Positions 33,246 to 42,732 of a DNA stretch of 64,000 nucleotides are shown piece by piece. Every line of letters starts with the position of its first letter. Positions within the stretch are counted from its first letter, which is position 1. Source of the DNA: Pseudoclavibacter helvolus (GTDB lineage Bacteria; Actinomycetota; Actinomycetes; Actinomycetales; Microbacteriaceae). The stretch is taken from the NCBI RefSeq assembly GCF_014191305.1, contig NZ_JACHWJ010000003.1:434001-498000 (forward strand). Reading direction: 5' to 3'. The notes below the pieces were generated by a model. It was not told where the DNA came from. It saw only the letters and a program-made list of their open reading frames with translations, and made no database searches. A program made the translations under genes and the position numbers.

Positions 33246-34319
33246 ATGTCCTGGATTCACGCAGCCGCCTTCTCGGCGGAGCCCCTCTACTTGAACACCG
33301 CGTCGATGGGCCTCCCGCTGAGGGCGACTTCGGATGCGCTCACCCGCGAGCTCGCCGGGTGGAGCGCGGGGCGACGGCAGGCGAACGACTACGACGGAAC
33401 CGTCAGCAGGTCGCGCGAACTGTACGCGGAGCTGGTGCACGTACCGGCCTCGTGGGTCGCGATCGGCAACCAGGTCTCGCCGCTCGTCGGGCTGATTGCC
33501 GCATCCGTGCCCGACGGCGCCGAGGTGCTGTTCGCCGCGAACGACTTCACTAGCGTCAGCTTCCCGTTCGCGGCACACGCCGACCGCGGCTTGCGCCTGC
33601 GCGAGGTGCCCGTGCATCGCATCGCCGATGAGATCGGCCCCGACACGGCCTGGGTTGTGGTGTCGGCGGTGCAGTCCGCGACCGGCGCCGTCGCCGACCT
33701 CGACGCCATCGAAGCGGGCGCGAAGAAGCACGGAGCGCGCACCCTCATCGATCTCACCCAGGCGGCGGGATGGCTGGACATCGACGCGAGCCGCTTCGAC
33801 GCGACCGTGTGCGCCGCCTACAAGTGGCTCCTGAGCCCGCGCGGAACCGCGTTCCTGACGCTCAATCCTGAGCTGCACGAGAGCATCCGCCCCCTCGCCG
33901 CGAACTGGTACGCGGGGGAGGATCCGTGGACAAGCATCTACGGGCTGCCGCTCAGGCTTGCAGCGGATGCGCGTCGCTTCGACGTCTCGCCCGCCTGGCA
34001 CGCGTGGGTTGGCACTGAGGCGTCGCTCCAGTTTCTGCTCGGCGTCGGAGCCCCGGAGCTGGAGGCGCACGCCCTCGAGGTGAGCGCCGCGTTCGCTTCC
34101 GCCGCCGGCCTCCCGGATGCACGTTCCGCGATCCTCGCGCTCACCCCCGTCGAGGGCGCCGCGGAGGAGATCAGGGACACGCTCGCGCGCCTCGACGTCA
34201 TGGCCGCGAACCGCGCGGGTAACTTGCGGCTGTCCTTCCACGTGCACAACACCGCCGAGGAGGTCGCGCCGCTCGGCGAGGCCCTGCGAGGACTCGTGCA
34301 CATCGCCTCGGGGCGCTGA
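33246..34319 (+). CDS. Aminotransferase class V-fold PLP enzyme
   Basis: A 357-residue fold-type I PLP enzyme of the class V group (cysteine desulfurase, selenocysteine lyase and kynureninase-like). The start YLNTASMGLP, the cofactor Asp/Gln region LIDLTQAAGWLDID, and the Schiff-base segment CAAYKWLLSPRGTAF are diagnostic. A C-terminal LRLSFHVHNT supplies the carboxylate-binding Arg. No active-site Cys loop is evident, so ergothioneine-type C-S lyase or another lyase fits better than a desulfurase. Leaderless ATG 33246; longer left-hand frames overlap the antisense lipoprotein. Precedes thrE by 32 bp. Confidence 0.9.
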   Translation: MSWIHAAAFSAEPLYLNTASMGLPLRATSDALTRELAGWSAGRRQANDYDGTVSRSRELYAELVHVPASWVAIGNQVSPLVGLIAASVPDGAEVLFAANDFTSVSFPFAAHADRGLRLREVPVHRIADEIGPDTAWVVVSAVQSATGAVADLDAIEAGAKKHGARTLIDLTQAAGWLDIDASRFDATVCAAYKWLLSPRGTAFLTLNPELHESIRPLAANWYAGEDPWTSIYGLPLRLAADARRFDVSPAWHAWVGTEASLQFLLGVGAPELEAHALEVSAAFASAAGLPDARSAILALTPVEGAAEEIRDTLARLDVMAANRAGNLRLSFHVHNTAEEVAPLGEALRGLVHIASGR

Positions 34320-34339
34320 CGCGGCCCCACCGACGCAAT

Positions 34340-34345
34340 TAGACT
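34340..34345 (+). promoter_or_regulatory. -10 element, leaderless start
   Basis: TAGACT, 6 nt (CCGGCC) and the GTG of thrE at 34352. Confidence 0.5.
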
Positions 34346-34351
34346 CCGGCC

Positions 34352-36022
34352 GTGCGCGGTAAGAACTTCTTCGACAACCTGGCCAGGAAGGTCGGCGGCA
34401 AAACCCCGTCGACAACCGTGGGGCGCCGCGCGCAGCGTGCCCTCATGGCCGAGCGCAGCATCCGCGAAGTGCTCGAGCTGGCCGTGCGGCTCGGCGAGAC
34501 GATGCTTGCCCTCGGCGCATCCGCGACCGATGTCACCGACGCGATCCGCCGCACCACGAAGGCCTTCGGCGTCGACTGCCAGATCGACCTCACGTTCACG
34601 TCGATCCTCGTCGTGCACGACGGCGCCAACGACGGTGCGGGCATCAGCCTGCTGCGCGTCGTCAACAGTCGGCTGCCCGACTACGACCGCCTGACTCGCG
34701 TCATGGAGCTGTCGCGCGAGATCGCCGCCGACCCGAACGACATCGACGTCGCCGAGACGATGGACGACCCGGCCAAGCTCGAGGAAGCGCTCAACCAGCT
34801 CGAGTCGTTCCACCAGCGCCTCGACGAGATCCTCGTCGCACCGCAGCGCTTCCGCCGTTCGATAGTCACGCTCTGGCTCGCCCTCATGGCGGGCGGGGTC
34901 GGCTTCCTGCTCGGCGGCGGCCCGCTCGTCTGCCTCCTGTCCGCCGCGACGACGGTCGTTGTCGACCTCGTGCTGCGGGCCCTCGGCCGCTGGGGGCTGC
35001 CCGCGTTCTTCCTCCAGATCGCCGGCGCCGCCATCGCGACGGGCGTCGCGGTCGGGCTCCTCGCGGCCCTTCCCGTGCTGCCCGACGAGTTCGCGGCCCT
35101 CCCGCCGGCGCTTGTCGTCGCATCCGGTCTTGTTGTGCTGCTCGCCGGAATGTCGTTCGTGGGCGCGGCCGACGACGCCATCAACGGCTTCCCGATCACC
35201 GCCATGGGCAGGCTCCTCGAGGTGGTGTTGCTCACCCTTGGCCTCATCGTGGGCATCGCGATTGTGCTCGACGTGGCCCGTGGGCTCGGCGTCGACTTGC
35301 GTCTCGTTGAGCGGTCCGTGCAGCCGTGGCCGTCGGCCGTGCAGGTCTTCGGAGCCGCCATCGCGGCCGCCGCGTGGGCGCTCGCCTCCTACGCGACGAT
35401 GCGCACCGCATTTGTCGTCATGATCTTCGGCGGCATCGCCTACCTCGTCTACGACGTGCTGGTCACCGCCGGAACCGAGCCGCTCGTCGCGACCGCCGTG
35501 CCGGCCCTGATCGTCGGCCTCCTCGCCGAGTCGCTCTCTCGCAAGCTGCACATCCCGGCCACCATCACCGCCGTCTGCGGCACCGTGCCCCTCCTGCCCG
35601 GCCTCGCCATCTACCAGGGGATGCTCGACATCACCTCGAGCGAATCCTCCGACGACGGCGTGCTGCGGCTCGTGCAGGCTGGCTCCATCGGCATCGGAAT
35701 CGCGGGCGGCGTGACACTCGGCCGCTTCCTCGCCCGCCAGTTCAGGCGGCGTCGGCGCCGCCGCAACACGACGCCGGAGCCGATGGTCATGTCGAAGCGC
35801 CAGTTCCGCGGCACCGCGACCGCCGGCCCGGAAACGCGCGCGCTCTTTGTTATCCCAGACGAGGTCGCAGTCGGGCTCGAGACCGGGATGCTTCGCATCG
35901 TCTCGGTGGACGAGGTTGTGGATGCGGCAGGCGGCTCGGCAGGAACGGACGTCAAGCCGGCACCGCCGACCAACCCCAACGTCGCCCTCAAACGCGGCGA
36001 CCTGAACGCCCCCGGGGAATGA
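34352..36022 (+). CDS. thrE: Threonine/serine exporter family protein (ThrE)
   Basis: A 556-residue inner-membrane exporter of the ThrE type known from Corynebacterium. A ~170-residue N-terminal cytoplasmic part (LGETMLALGASATDVTDAI; DCQIDLTFTSILV) has the hydrolase-like DUF1212 features. About ten hydrophobic helices follow, including the repeated VCGTVPLLPGLAIYQGM, then a 100-residue basic/hydrophilic C-tail. It would export L-threonine and L-serine by proton exchange. GTG start with leaderless spacing; a bulged hairpin follows the gene. Confidence 0.92.
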   Translation: MRGKNFFDNLARKVGGKTPSTTVGRRAQRALMAERSIREVLELAVRLGETMLALGASATDVTDAIRRTTKAFGVDCQIDLTFTSILVVHDGANDGAGISLLRVVNSRLPDYDRLTRVMELSREIAADPNDIDVAETMDDPAKLEEALNQLESFHQRLDEILVAPQRFRRSIVTLWLALMAGGVGFLLGGGPLVCLLSAATTVVVDLVLRALGRWGLPAFFLQIAGAAIATGVAVGLLAALPVLPDEFAALPPALVVASGLVVLLAGMSFVGAADDAINGFPITAMGRLLEVVLLTLGLIVGIAIVLDVARGLGVDLRLVERSVQPWPSAVQVFGAAIAAAAWALASYATMRTAFVVMIFGGIAYLVYDVLVTAGTEPLVATAVPALIVGLLAESLSRKLHIPATITAVCGTVPLLPGLAIYQGMLDITSSESSDDGVLRLVQAGSIGIGIAGGVTLGRFLARQFRRRRRRRNTTPEPMVMSKRQFRGTATAGPETRALFVIPDEVAVGLETGMLRIVSVDEVVDAAGGSAGTDVKPAPPTNPNVALKRGDLNAPGE

Positions 36023-36055
36023 ATGTCGGAGGGGAGGCATAGAGTCTCCTCGGTC

Positions 36056-36085
36056 CCGCCTCGCTCTGTAAACCAGAGCGGGCGG
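36056..36085 (+). terminator. Terminator after thrE
   Basis: CCGCC-T-CGCTCTG pairs with CAGAGCG-GGCGG around a TAAAC loop: 12 bp with a single bulged T. It also lies 36 bp before the alcohol dehydrogenase start, so a regulatory leader role is possible. Confidence 0.7.
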
Positions 36086-36120
36086 TCAGTGACCTCCACG
36101 AACATCCCGAAGGAGCATGA

Positions 36121-37161
36121 ATGACGACCGCAAAGGCGTACGCCGCCCCCTCAGCCACCGAGCCGCTCGAGCCCACCACCATCGAGCGCCGCGCCGTCGG
36201 CCCCAACGATGTGCTCATCGACATTGCCTACTCGGGCATCTGCCACTCCGACATCCACACGGTGCGTGGCGAGTGGGGCCGGGTTCCGTACCCGCTCGCT
36301 CCCGGGCACGAGATCGTCGGGACGGTCGCCGAGGTTGGCGGCGACGTCACGAAGCACAAGGTCGGCGACCGCGTCGGCGTCGGCTGCATGGTCAACTCGT
36401 GCCGCGAGTGCGACAACTGCAAGGCAGGCTCCGAGCAGTACTGCACCAACGGCAACGTCATGACGTACGGCGGCAAGGATCGCGACGGCAGCATCACGCA
36501 GGGCGGCTACGCGACGAACGTCGTCGTCGACGCCGACTTCGTGCTCAGCGTGCCGGAGAGCATCCCGTACGAGAAGGCGGCCCCGCTGCTCTGCGCCGGT
36601 GTCACCACCTACTCGCCGCTCGCCCACTGGCAGGCGGGCCCAGGCAAGAAGGTCGCCGTCGTCGGTATGGGCGGCCTCGGCCACATGGCCGTCAAGATCG
36701 CCGTCGCCATGGGTGCAGAGGTCACCGTGCTCTCGCAGACCCTCAGCAAGCAGGAAGACGGGCTCCGCTTCGGCGCGAAGCACTACTACGCGACGAGCGA
36801 CGAGGCCACGTTCTCCGAACTCCGGAACACGTTCGACCTCATCATCAACACGGTCAGCGCGAACCTCGAGATCGACCAGTACCTCAACCTGCTGACGCTC
36901 GACGGCACCATGGTCTACGTCGGCGCACCCGCCGAGCCCATCCCCGTACGCGCCTTCACGCTGTTCAACAATCGCCGCTCGTTCGCGGGGTCGACCATCG
37001 GCAGCATCCGCGAGACGCAGGAGATGCTCGACTTCTGCGCCGCGCACAACATCGCGCCCGAGGTCGAGCTCATCGAAGCCGCCCAGATCAACGACGCCTA
37101 CGAGCGTGTCCTCAAGTCGGACGTGCGCTACCGCTTCGTGATCGACGCCGCGACGTTCTAA
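36121..37161 (+). CDS. Zinc-dependent NAD(P) alcohol dehydrogenase (cinnamyl-alcohol dehydrogenase type)
   Basis: A 346-residue medium-chain dehydrogenase reducing aldehydes. Catalytic zinc ligands are in [10 protein letters not shown] and APGHEIVG, the structural zinc is held by [15 protein letters not shown], and the cofactor motif is [12 protein letters not shown]. The layout is that of YahK/AdhA-type NADP enzymes with broad aldehyde range. AAGGAG is 5 nt before ATG 36121, which is preferred over an overlapping ATG at 36117 in another frame. Transcribed alone. Confidence 0.94.
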   Translation: MTTAKAYAAPSATEPLEPTTIERRAVGPNDVLIDIAYSGICHSDIHTVRGEWGRVPYPLAPGHEIVGTVAEVGGDVTKHKVGDRVGVGCMVNSCRECDNCKAGSEQYCTNGNVMTYGGKDRDGSITQGGYATNVVVDADFVLSVPESIPYEKAAPLLCAGVTTYSPLAHWQAGPGKKVAVVGMGGLGHMAVKIAVAMGAEVTVLSQTLSKQEDGLRFGAKHYYATSDEATFSELRNTFDLIINTVSANLEIDQYLNLLTLDGTMVYVGAPAEPIPVRAFTLFNNRRSFAGSTIGSIRETQEMLDFCAAHNIAPEVELIEAAQINDAYERVLKSDVRYRFVIDAATF

Positions 37162-37221
37162 CGGGAGAGACGGCCCCGAGCGAGAGGCCCGGTTCAGCCG
37201 AGCGACCTCTCCGAATCACGG

Positions 37222-37289
37222 TTTCGGGATGGGTTCCACGCACGCGGATGGGTTGCAACCCATCCCGAAGCGTGGAACCCATCCCGAAA
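37222..37289. repeat. Nested perfect palindromes between convergent genes
   Basis: Outer arms of 20 bp (TTTCGGGATGGGTTCCACGC at 37222-37241 and its exact complement at 37270-37289) enclose a separate perfect 20-bp palindrome, GGATGGGTTGCAACCCATCC (37246-37265). It lies between the convergent dehydrogenase and MocA-type genes, so it may serve as a two-way terminator, but it has no T tract and is far more regular than the other terminators here. Confidence 0.85.
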
Positions 37290-37319
37290 CTCGCGGGCGG
37301 GCGGCAGGCGGATGCGCGG

Positions 37320-38501
37320 TTACGCGCGGGCGGGGACGTCGTGCCAGCGGCCGTCCTCGATCGACGCCTCGGCGGCCTCCACGATCTGTGCGGCGACGAG
37401 CCCGTCGGCGACCGATGGCGCGACCTGCACGCCGGTGACGACGCTCTCCAGGAAGCGGGCGGCCTCGATGGTCTTGAGGTCGTCGAAGCCCATGCCGGTG
37501 CCGCCGCCTGGCTGGAAGCGGTGGAACTCGCCGTGGCCGGGGGACATGTAGACGGTCGTATAGCCGTACGGGCTCGACGAGTCGAGGCAGACCTCGAGCT
37601 CGTTGAGTCGCTGAAAGTCCCAGCGCATGGAGCCCTTTGTGCCGTACACCTCGAGGGCATACTCGGCGCGGGGGCCGCGCATGATGCGGCTCGAGTCCAT
37701 GATCCCGATGGCGCCGTTGTCGAAGCGCATGAGGAGGGCCGCGTAGTCCTCGTTCTCGACAGGCTTCAGCTCGCCCGTTCCCGGGGCCGAGCGGTCGACG
37801 ATACCGGTGCCGGGGGCGGGGCGCTCGGTGATGTAGGTCTCCGCCGTGGCCGAGACGCTGCCGATACGGCCCACGACGTGCTGCGCGAGGTCGAGGCCGT
37901 GCGAGAGCAGGTCGCCGAGGACGCCAGAGCCGGCTCGCTCGCGCTCGAAGCGCCAGGTGAGCGGGGCGAGCGCGTCCGACGAGTAGTCCGCGAGCAGCGC
38001 GCCGCGCACGTTCGTGACGCGTCCGATCGCGCCCTCTTCGATGAGCTGCTTCATGTAGGCGATCGCCGGTGCGTTGCGGTAGTTGAAGCCGACGGCCGTG
38101 ATGCTGCCGGCAGCATCCACTGCGGATGCGATGCGCCGCGAGTCCGACGCGTAGCGTCCCATGGGCTTCTCGATCCAGAACGGCTTGCCGGCCTCGGCGG
38201 CCGCGATCGCCATCTCCGCGTGCAGGAAGTTGGGCGAGCAGATCGAGACGACGTCGACCTCGGGGTCGCTGAGTACTTCGTGGTAGTCGGCGACGGTGCG
38301 CTCGAAGCCGAGGCGCTCCTCTGCCTGGGCGCGCGCCTCGGGCATCGGGTCGGCGGCGACGACGAGCCGGGTCTTGATGCCGAGCTCGGGGAAGTGGTCG
38401 GGCACGGCGCGGTAGGCGCGCGAGTGGAGGCGGCCCATCCAGCCGACGCTGATGAGGCCGACGCCGATCGTGCGCGTGCTTGGGGTGGTCTGGTCGGTCA
38501 T
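37320..38501 (-). CDS. Gfo/Idh/MocA family oxidoreductase
   Basis: A 393-residue sugar dehydrogenase-like protein, paralogous in fold to the one at 15.8 kb. Rossmann motif GLISVGWMGRLHSRAY, then CSPNFLHAEMAI, the diagnostic EKPMGRY, and GDLLSHGLDLAQHVVG with the catalytic-domain Asp/His. ATG 38501 has AAGGAG at good spacing; a 20-residue longer version lacks one. Isolated, divergent from the UvrA-like gene, with no transporter beside it; substrate unknown, probably a sugar or inositol derivative. Confidence 0.92.
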   Translation of the reverse strand: MTDQTTPSTRTIGVGLISVGWMGRLHSRAYRAVPDHFPELGIKTRLVVAADPMPEARAQAEERLGFERTVADYHEVLSDPEVDVVSICSPNFLHAEMAIAAAEAGKPFWIEKPMGRYASDSRRIASAVDAAGSITAVGFNYRNAPAIAYMKQLIEEGAIGRVTNVRGALLADYSSDALAPLTWRFERERAGSGVLGDLLSHGLDLAQHVVGRIGSVSATAETYITERPAPGTGIVDRSAPGTGELKPVENEDYAALLMRFDNGAIGIMDSSRIMRGPRAEYALEVYGTKGSMRWDFQRLNELEVCLDSSSPYGYTTVYMSPGHGEFHRFQPGGGTGMGFDDLKTIEAARFLESVVTGVQVAPSVADGLVAAQIVEAAEASIEDGRWHDVPARA

Positions 38502-38662
38502 GGGAACTCCTTTGTCCAGGATGGGCTCTATCCAGGCTGTAGCTGTCATATGTTCGGACAACGAGACATTTCTACGCGGTTTCGGGCCGTCGTAGCTTTG
38601 CGTAACCTTGCGTTACCTGAAGCGCTCAGCTTGGCCGTCGCCGAGGGTGTCATGCTGTCCTG

Positions 38663-41266
38663 ATGGGTTTTGCCGAGGGACACACCGCCGTAGGAGACGC
38701 GTCAGCTGCAGCGCCGGACAGGGTGATCGTCCGTGGCGCTCGCGAGCACAACCTTCGTGACGTCGACGTCGACATCCCCAGGGATGCGCTGGTCGCGTTC
38801 ACGGGAGTCTCCGGCTCCGGCAAGAGCTCCCTGGCCTTCGGAACGCTGTACGCCGAGGCGCAGCGCCGCTACTTCGAGTCGGTCGCGCCGTACGCGCGCC
38901 GCCTCATGAACCAGGTCTCCCCACCCGACGTCGATGCCGTCGAGGGGCTGCCTCCCGCGGTCGCGCTCCCGCAGCAGCGGGGCGGCGGAAGCGCACGCTC
39001 GACGGTCGGCAGCACCTCGACGATCGCAAACGTCGTGCGGATGCTCTTCTCGAGGGTGGGCGACTACCCGGAGGGTGCCCCCATGCTGTTCGCGGAGGAC
39101 TTCTCGGCCAATACCGTGCAGGGGGCCTGCCCGAACTGCCACGGGCTCGGCCGCGTGTATGAGGTGCCGGAGGCCCTCATGGTGCCGGATGCATCGCTCA
39201 CGATCCGCGACGGGGCCATCGCCGCGTGGCCGACGGCCTGGCACGGCAAGCAGCTGCGTGACAGCCTGGTCTCGCTCGGCTACGACATCGACATCCCTTG
39301 GCGCGAGGTCCCGGCGAAGCAGCGGTCTTGGCTGCTGCACACGACCGAGAAGCCGCAGGTGCCTGTGTTCACGGGGCTGTCGCCCGCGAGGGTGCGCGCG
39401 GCCGTGGCTGCGGGTGACGAGCCGTCCTACATGAGCACGTTCGTCGGTGTGAAGCGCTACGTGCTCGACACCTTCGCCAACTCGAAGAGCGAGCGGATGC
39501 GCGAGAAGGCGGCGACGTTCATGGAGAGCGTCCAGTGCCCCGCGTGTCGTGGCACGAGGCTGAAGCCGGATGCGCTCGCGGTGACGTTCGAGGGCCGTGA
39601 CATCACGCAGATCGCCGCGATGCCGCTGCGCGAACTTGCGGCGCTCATGGAAGGGGTGCTGCAGCCAGGCTGGGCCCCGGCGCGGGGCACGCGAGGTGAC
39701 GAGCCCCTGGCGCCCGAGCAGCTCCTCGCCGCCCGACGGTTGGCCGGCGAGCTCTGCGCCCGGCTCGCGCCGCTCTCCGATCTCGGGCTCGGGTACCTCT
39801 CGCTCGACCGCCAGACGGGCACGCTCTCCGGCGGCGAGCTCCAGCGGCTGCGGCTCGCGAACCAGCTGCTGGCAGGCCTCTTCGGCGTCGTGTTCGTGCT
39901 CGACGAGCCGTCGGCCGGCCTGCATCCCGCCGACACCGAGGCACTCCTCGGAATCCTCCGGGGGCTCCGCGACCGGGGCAACACCGTCTTCTATGTCGAG
40001 CACTCGCTCGACGTCATCCGCGAGGCCGACTGGATCGTCGACATCGGCCCGGGCGCCGGCGCGTCTGGCGGCAGCATCGTCTACTCGGGCGCACTCGACG
40101 GGCTTCGGGATGCGCCCGACTCGGTGACGCGTCGGTACCTGTTCGACTGCCCCGACTCCCCGCGGCCGAAGCCGCGCGAGCCGCGACCGCGCACGCAGCA
40201 CGTGCGGCTCGACGGTGTGGTGCGCAACAACATCCGGGGCCTCTCGGTCGAGTTCCCGCTCGGCTGCCTGACCGCCGTGACTGGGGTGTCGGGTTCCGGC
40301 AAGACGACGCTCGTGAACCAGGCCCTCCCCGACCTGCTCCGCGCGAGCCTGGCGAGCGAGGTCGGCGAGGCGAGCGCCGCGGACGAGTCGGAGCGCGGCG
40401 ATCCGATGCTGGCCGTCGAGGCCGAGGCTACGCGGGGCCGGGCGACCGGGCCCGCCGACCGGCTCAAGCGCATCGTGCAGGTCAGTCAGGCACCTATCGG
40501 GCGCACGTCGCGCTCGAACGTCGCCACCTACACGGGGCTGTTCGACCGCATCCGCTCGCTGTTCGCGGCGACGGAGGAGGCGAAGCGGCGACGCTACAGC
40601 GCCAGTCGGTTCTCGTTCAACCTGCCGAGCGGCAGATGCCCGACGTGCAAGGGCGAGGGCACCATGGAGGTGGAACTCCTCTTCCTCCCGACGGTGCAGG
40701 CGCCGTGCTCGACGTGCGGTGGGAAGCGGTACAACGCGGAGACCCTGGAGATCGAGTTCGACGGCTCCTCGATCGCTGACGTGCTGGCGCTGAGCGTCAC
40801 CGCTGCGCGCGAGAAGTTCGCGGCGCACGCCGACGTCGTCCAGCACCTGGACGCGCTCATCGACGTGGGCCTCGGCTACGTCTCGCTCGGCCAGCCCGCG
40901 CCTGAGCTCTCCGGCGGCGAGGCGCAGCGGGTGAAGCTCGCGTCCGAGCTGCGGCGCGCCCAGCAGGGCGACACGCTCTACCTGCTCGACGAACCCACAT
41001 CCGGCCTGCACCCTGCCGACTCCGACCGCCTGCTCGGGCACCTGCACGACCTCGTCGACCTCGGCAACACCGTCATCCTGGTCGAGCATGACATGCGCGT
41101 CGTCGCTGGCGCCGACTGGGTCGTCGACATGGGTCCTGGCGCGGGGGATGAGGGCGGGGCGATCGTCGCGCAGGGAACCCCGCGGGAGGTCGCGGGGGTT
41201 GCCGGAAGCGCGACGTCGACCTACCTGCAGGCCGCCGTCGACCGCCTCGCGGCTTCCGACGCCTGA
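38663..41266 (+). CDS. UvrA-like ABC ATPase (drug-resistance / UvrA2 type)
   Basis: An 867-residue member of the excinuclease A family, shorter than a typical UvrA of about 940-970 residues, as in DrrC/UvrA2 proteins that protect DNA from intercalating drugs. Two ATPase halves are present: Walker A GVSGSGKSSLAFGTLY and GVSGSGKTTLVNQAL; signatures LSGGELQRLRLANQL and LSGGEAQRVKLASEL; Walker B VLDEPSAGLHPAD and LLDEPTSGLHPAD. Zinc modules are CPNCHGLG and CPTCKGEG with CSTCGGKRY. The UvrB-binding region appears reduced. ATG with CATGCT 6 nt upstream. A canonical terminator follows. Confidence 0.92.
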   Translation: MGFAEGHTAVGDASAAAPDRVIVRGAREHNLRDVDVDIPRDALVAFTGVSGSGKSSLAFGTLYAEAQRRYFESVAPYARRLMNQVSPPDVDAVEGLPPAVALPQQRGGGSARSTVGSTSTIANVVRMLFSRVGDYPEGAPMLFAEDFSANTVQGACPNCHGLGRVYEVPEALMVPDASLTIRDGAIAAWPTAWHGKQLRDSLVSLGYDIDIPWREVPAKQRSWLLHTTEKPQVPVFTGLSPARVRAAVAAGDEPSYMSTFVGVKRYVLDTFANSKSERMREKAATFMESVQCPACRGTRLKPDALAVTFEGRDITQIAAMPLRELAALMEGVLQPGWAPARGTRGDEPLAPEQLLAARRLAGELCARLAPLSDLGLGYLSLDRQTGTLSGGELQRLRLANQLLAGLFGVVFVLDEPSAGLHPADTEALLGILRGLRDRGNTVFYVEHSLDVIREADWIVDIGPGAGASGGSIVYSGALDGLRDAPDSVTRRYLFDCPDSPRPKPREPRPRTQHVRLDGVVRNNIRGLSVEFPLGCLTAVTGVSGSGKTTLVNQALPDLLRASLASEVGEASAADESERGDPMLAVEAEATRGRATGPADRLKRIVQVSQAPIGRTSRSNVATYTGLFDRIRSLFAATEEAKRRRYSASRFSFNLPSGRCPTCKGEGTMEVELLFLPTVQAPCSTCGGKRYNAETLEIEFDGSSIADVLALSVTAAREKFAAHADVVQHLDALIDVGLGYVSLGQPAPELSGGEAQRVKLASELRRAQQGDTLYLLDEPTSGLHPADSDRLLGHLHDLVDLGNTVILVEHDMRVVAGADWVVDMGPGAGDEGGAIVAQGTPREVAGVAGSATSTYLQAAVDRLAASDA

Positions 41267-41321
41267 GCGGTCCGGCGCTCACCCGGCGGGGCTCGGGGTC
41301 GCGAACGGGTTGACCATCGCG

Positions 41322-41357
41322 AAAGGCGGGCGCAGGGGTAACCCTGCGCCCGCCTTT
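41322..41357. terminator. Bidirectional terminator between the uvrA-like gene and hxlA
   Basis: Perfect 16-bp stem AAAGGCGGGCGCAGGG with a GTAA loop and TTTCTTTCTT after it: the most canonical terminator in the window. It serves both convergent genes. Confidence 0.95.
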
Positions 41358-41377
41358 CTTTCTTGCTTCGTCCGGTG

Positions 41378-42001
41378 CTACTTGATGGCGTCGCGGAGAG
41401 TCGCCGCGGCTGCTGCCACGTCGTCCGCACCGTAGATGGATGCGCCGGCGACGGCGATCTTTGCTCCGGCGTTCTGGACGGACGAGATAGTGGTGATCTT
41501 GATGCCACCGGCGACCGAGAACGGCACGCCAGACGCGCGGCCCGCGTCGAGGAGGGTCTCGAACGTGAAGCCGTCCTCCGCCTGCTCGTCGAGGCCCGCG
41601 TGCATCTCGACGAACTTGGCGCCGAGGGCGACGACTTCCTTGGCTCGGGCTGCCTTGTCCTGCACGCCGATGAGGTCGACGACGACACCCTTGCCGTGTG
41701 CTTCTGCTGCCTTCACGGCGCCCGCGATGGTGCTGTCGCCCGCGACGCCGAGCACGGTGATGAGGTCGGCGCCAGCGGAGAAGGCGATGTCGGCTTCGAG
41801 CTCGCCGGCATCCATCGTCTTGAGGTCGGCGAAGACGATCTTGTCCGGGTGGGCTTCCTTGATCGCGGTGATCGCGGAGAGGCCGGCGCTCTTGATGAGC
41901 GGCGTGCCGAGCTCGAGGATGTCGACGCTCGGAGCGGCGGCGGCCGCGAGCTCGAGGGCGGCTTCGGTGGTGAGGGTGTCCATTGCGAACTGCAGCTTCA
42001 T
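41378..42001 (-). CDS. hxlA: 3-hexulose-6-phosphate synthase
   Basis: Condenses formaldehyde with ribulose 5-phosphate (ribulose monophosphate pathway). A 207-residue OMP-decarboxylase-like barrel with the Mg/substrate set EL-G-T-P (DILELGTPLIKSAG), FADLKTMDAG (the D-x-K-x-x-D metal triad) and a final phosphate loop VAGGIK then VAGASIYGA. AAGGAG precedes ATG 42001. It is cotranscribed with hxlB 67 bp upstream. In an organism with no visible methylotrophy genes here, formaldehyde detoxification or pentose supply is more likely than growth on methanol. Confidence 0.94.
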   Translation of the reverse strand: MKLQFAMDTLTTEAALELAAAAAPSVDILELGTPLIKSAGLSAITAIKEAHPDKIVFADLKTMDAGELEADIAFSAGADLITVLGVAGDSTIAGAVKAAEAHGKGVVVDLIGVQDKAARAKEVVALGAKFVEMHAGLDEQAEDGFTFETLLDAGRASGVPFSVAGGIKITTISSVQNAGAKIAVAGASIYGADDVAAAAATLRDAIK

Positions 42002-42068
42002 GGGTGATCTCCTTCGTGTTCCGTGGTGTGGGTCTTGGGTGCCCAATTCGTGGGCGGGGTGGTGCCTC

Positions 42069-42632
42069 TTATTCGAGGTTCGCGTGCCGCGGCCAGAGCT
42101 CGTCTGCGGTCGCGCCGGATCCGAGCCAAAGGCTGTGGAAGAGCGCGTCGCCGATGAGCACCACCGTCTGCTCGAAGAGGCTTCCCGCGTACTGGGCGCT
42201 CGCGGTGCCTGAGCGGTCGAGCTTGGTAGCGGCGGGGACGACGATGATCGTGTCGGCGAGTTCCCCGAGCGGGGAGGTCAGGTCCGTGGTGACGGCAGCG
42301 ACTCGGGCGCCCGCGCTCTTGGCGGTGCGCGCGGCCGCGACGATGCCCGTGGTTGTGCCGGAGCCGCTTGCGGTGAGCAGCACGTCGCCTTCCCGGATCG
42401 CCGGGGTCGTGACTTCGCCGACGACATGCACGTCGAGCCCGAGGTGCATGAGCCTCATCGCCGTCATGCGCAGGCCGAGGCCTGATCGCCCGGCGCCGTG
42501 CACAAAGACGCGCCCGGCATCGACGAGGAGTGCGGCGGTGCCGGCGAGCTCGGTCTCGCTGATGGAGGCTGCTGACCTCTGCAGCTCTCCAGTGATGATG
42601 TCGAGGGATTCGGTGACGCGTGTTGCTGCCAT
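42069..42632 (-). CDS. hxlB: 6-phospho-3-hexuloisomerase
   Basis: Converts 3-hexulose 6-phosphate to fructose 6-phosphate, the partner step to HxlA. A 187-residue SIS-domain protein: VFVHGAGRSGLGLRMTAMRL, GDVLLTASGSGTTTGIV (phosphosugar-binding Ser/Thr) and a C-terminal QTVVLIGDALF helix. ATG 42632 has GAGG just upstream; a 13-residue extension is possible but lacks a ribosome site. First gene of the hxlB-hxlA operon, divergent from an ATPase-LuxR regulator. Confidence 0.93.
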   Translation of the reverse strand: MAATRVTESLDIITGELQRSAASISETELAGTAALLVDAGRVFVHGAGRSGLGLRMTAMRLMHLGLDVHVVGEVTTPAIREGDVLLTASGSGTTTGIVAAARTAKSAGARVAAVTTDLTSPLGELADTIIVVPAATKLDRSGTASAQYAGSLFEQTVVLIGDALFHSLWLGSGATADELWPRHANLE

Positions 42633-42720
42633 GGCCTCAGTCTTCGCCTCGCGGCACCAGGGGGCAGCCACCCGCCGGAGGAGTTCTACCTACCTGAAAG
42701 GGTGGGTGGGGGAGTACGGG

Positions 42721-42726
42721 TAAGTT
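42721..42726 (+). promoter_or_regulatory. -10 element, leaderless start
   Basis: TAAGTT, 6 nt (GGCGGC) and the GTG of the LuxR-type regulator at 42733. A run of TACCTACC and GGGTGGGTGG (42688-42712) immediately upstream forms a loose inverted repeat. Confidence 0.5.
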
Positions 42727-42732
42727 GGCGGC

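Noticed and set aside
38602-38616. GTAAC-N5-GTTAC as an operator upstream of the UvrA-like and MocA-type genes
   Set aside because: Arms of only 5 bp; too weak to claim without conservation.
36117-38663. 848-codon plus-strand frame spanning the dehydrogenase and the antisense MocA gene
   Set aside because: Out of frame with the dehydrogenase and antisense to the oxidoreductase; both real genes have motifs and ribosome sites.
38702-41089. 795-codon frame antisense to the UvrA-like gene
   Set aside because: Antisense shadow of a gene with clear Walker and zinc motifs on the plus strand.
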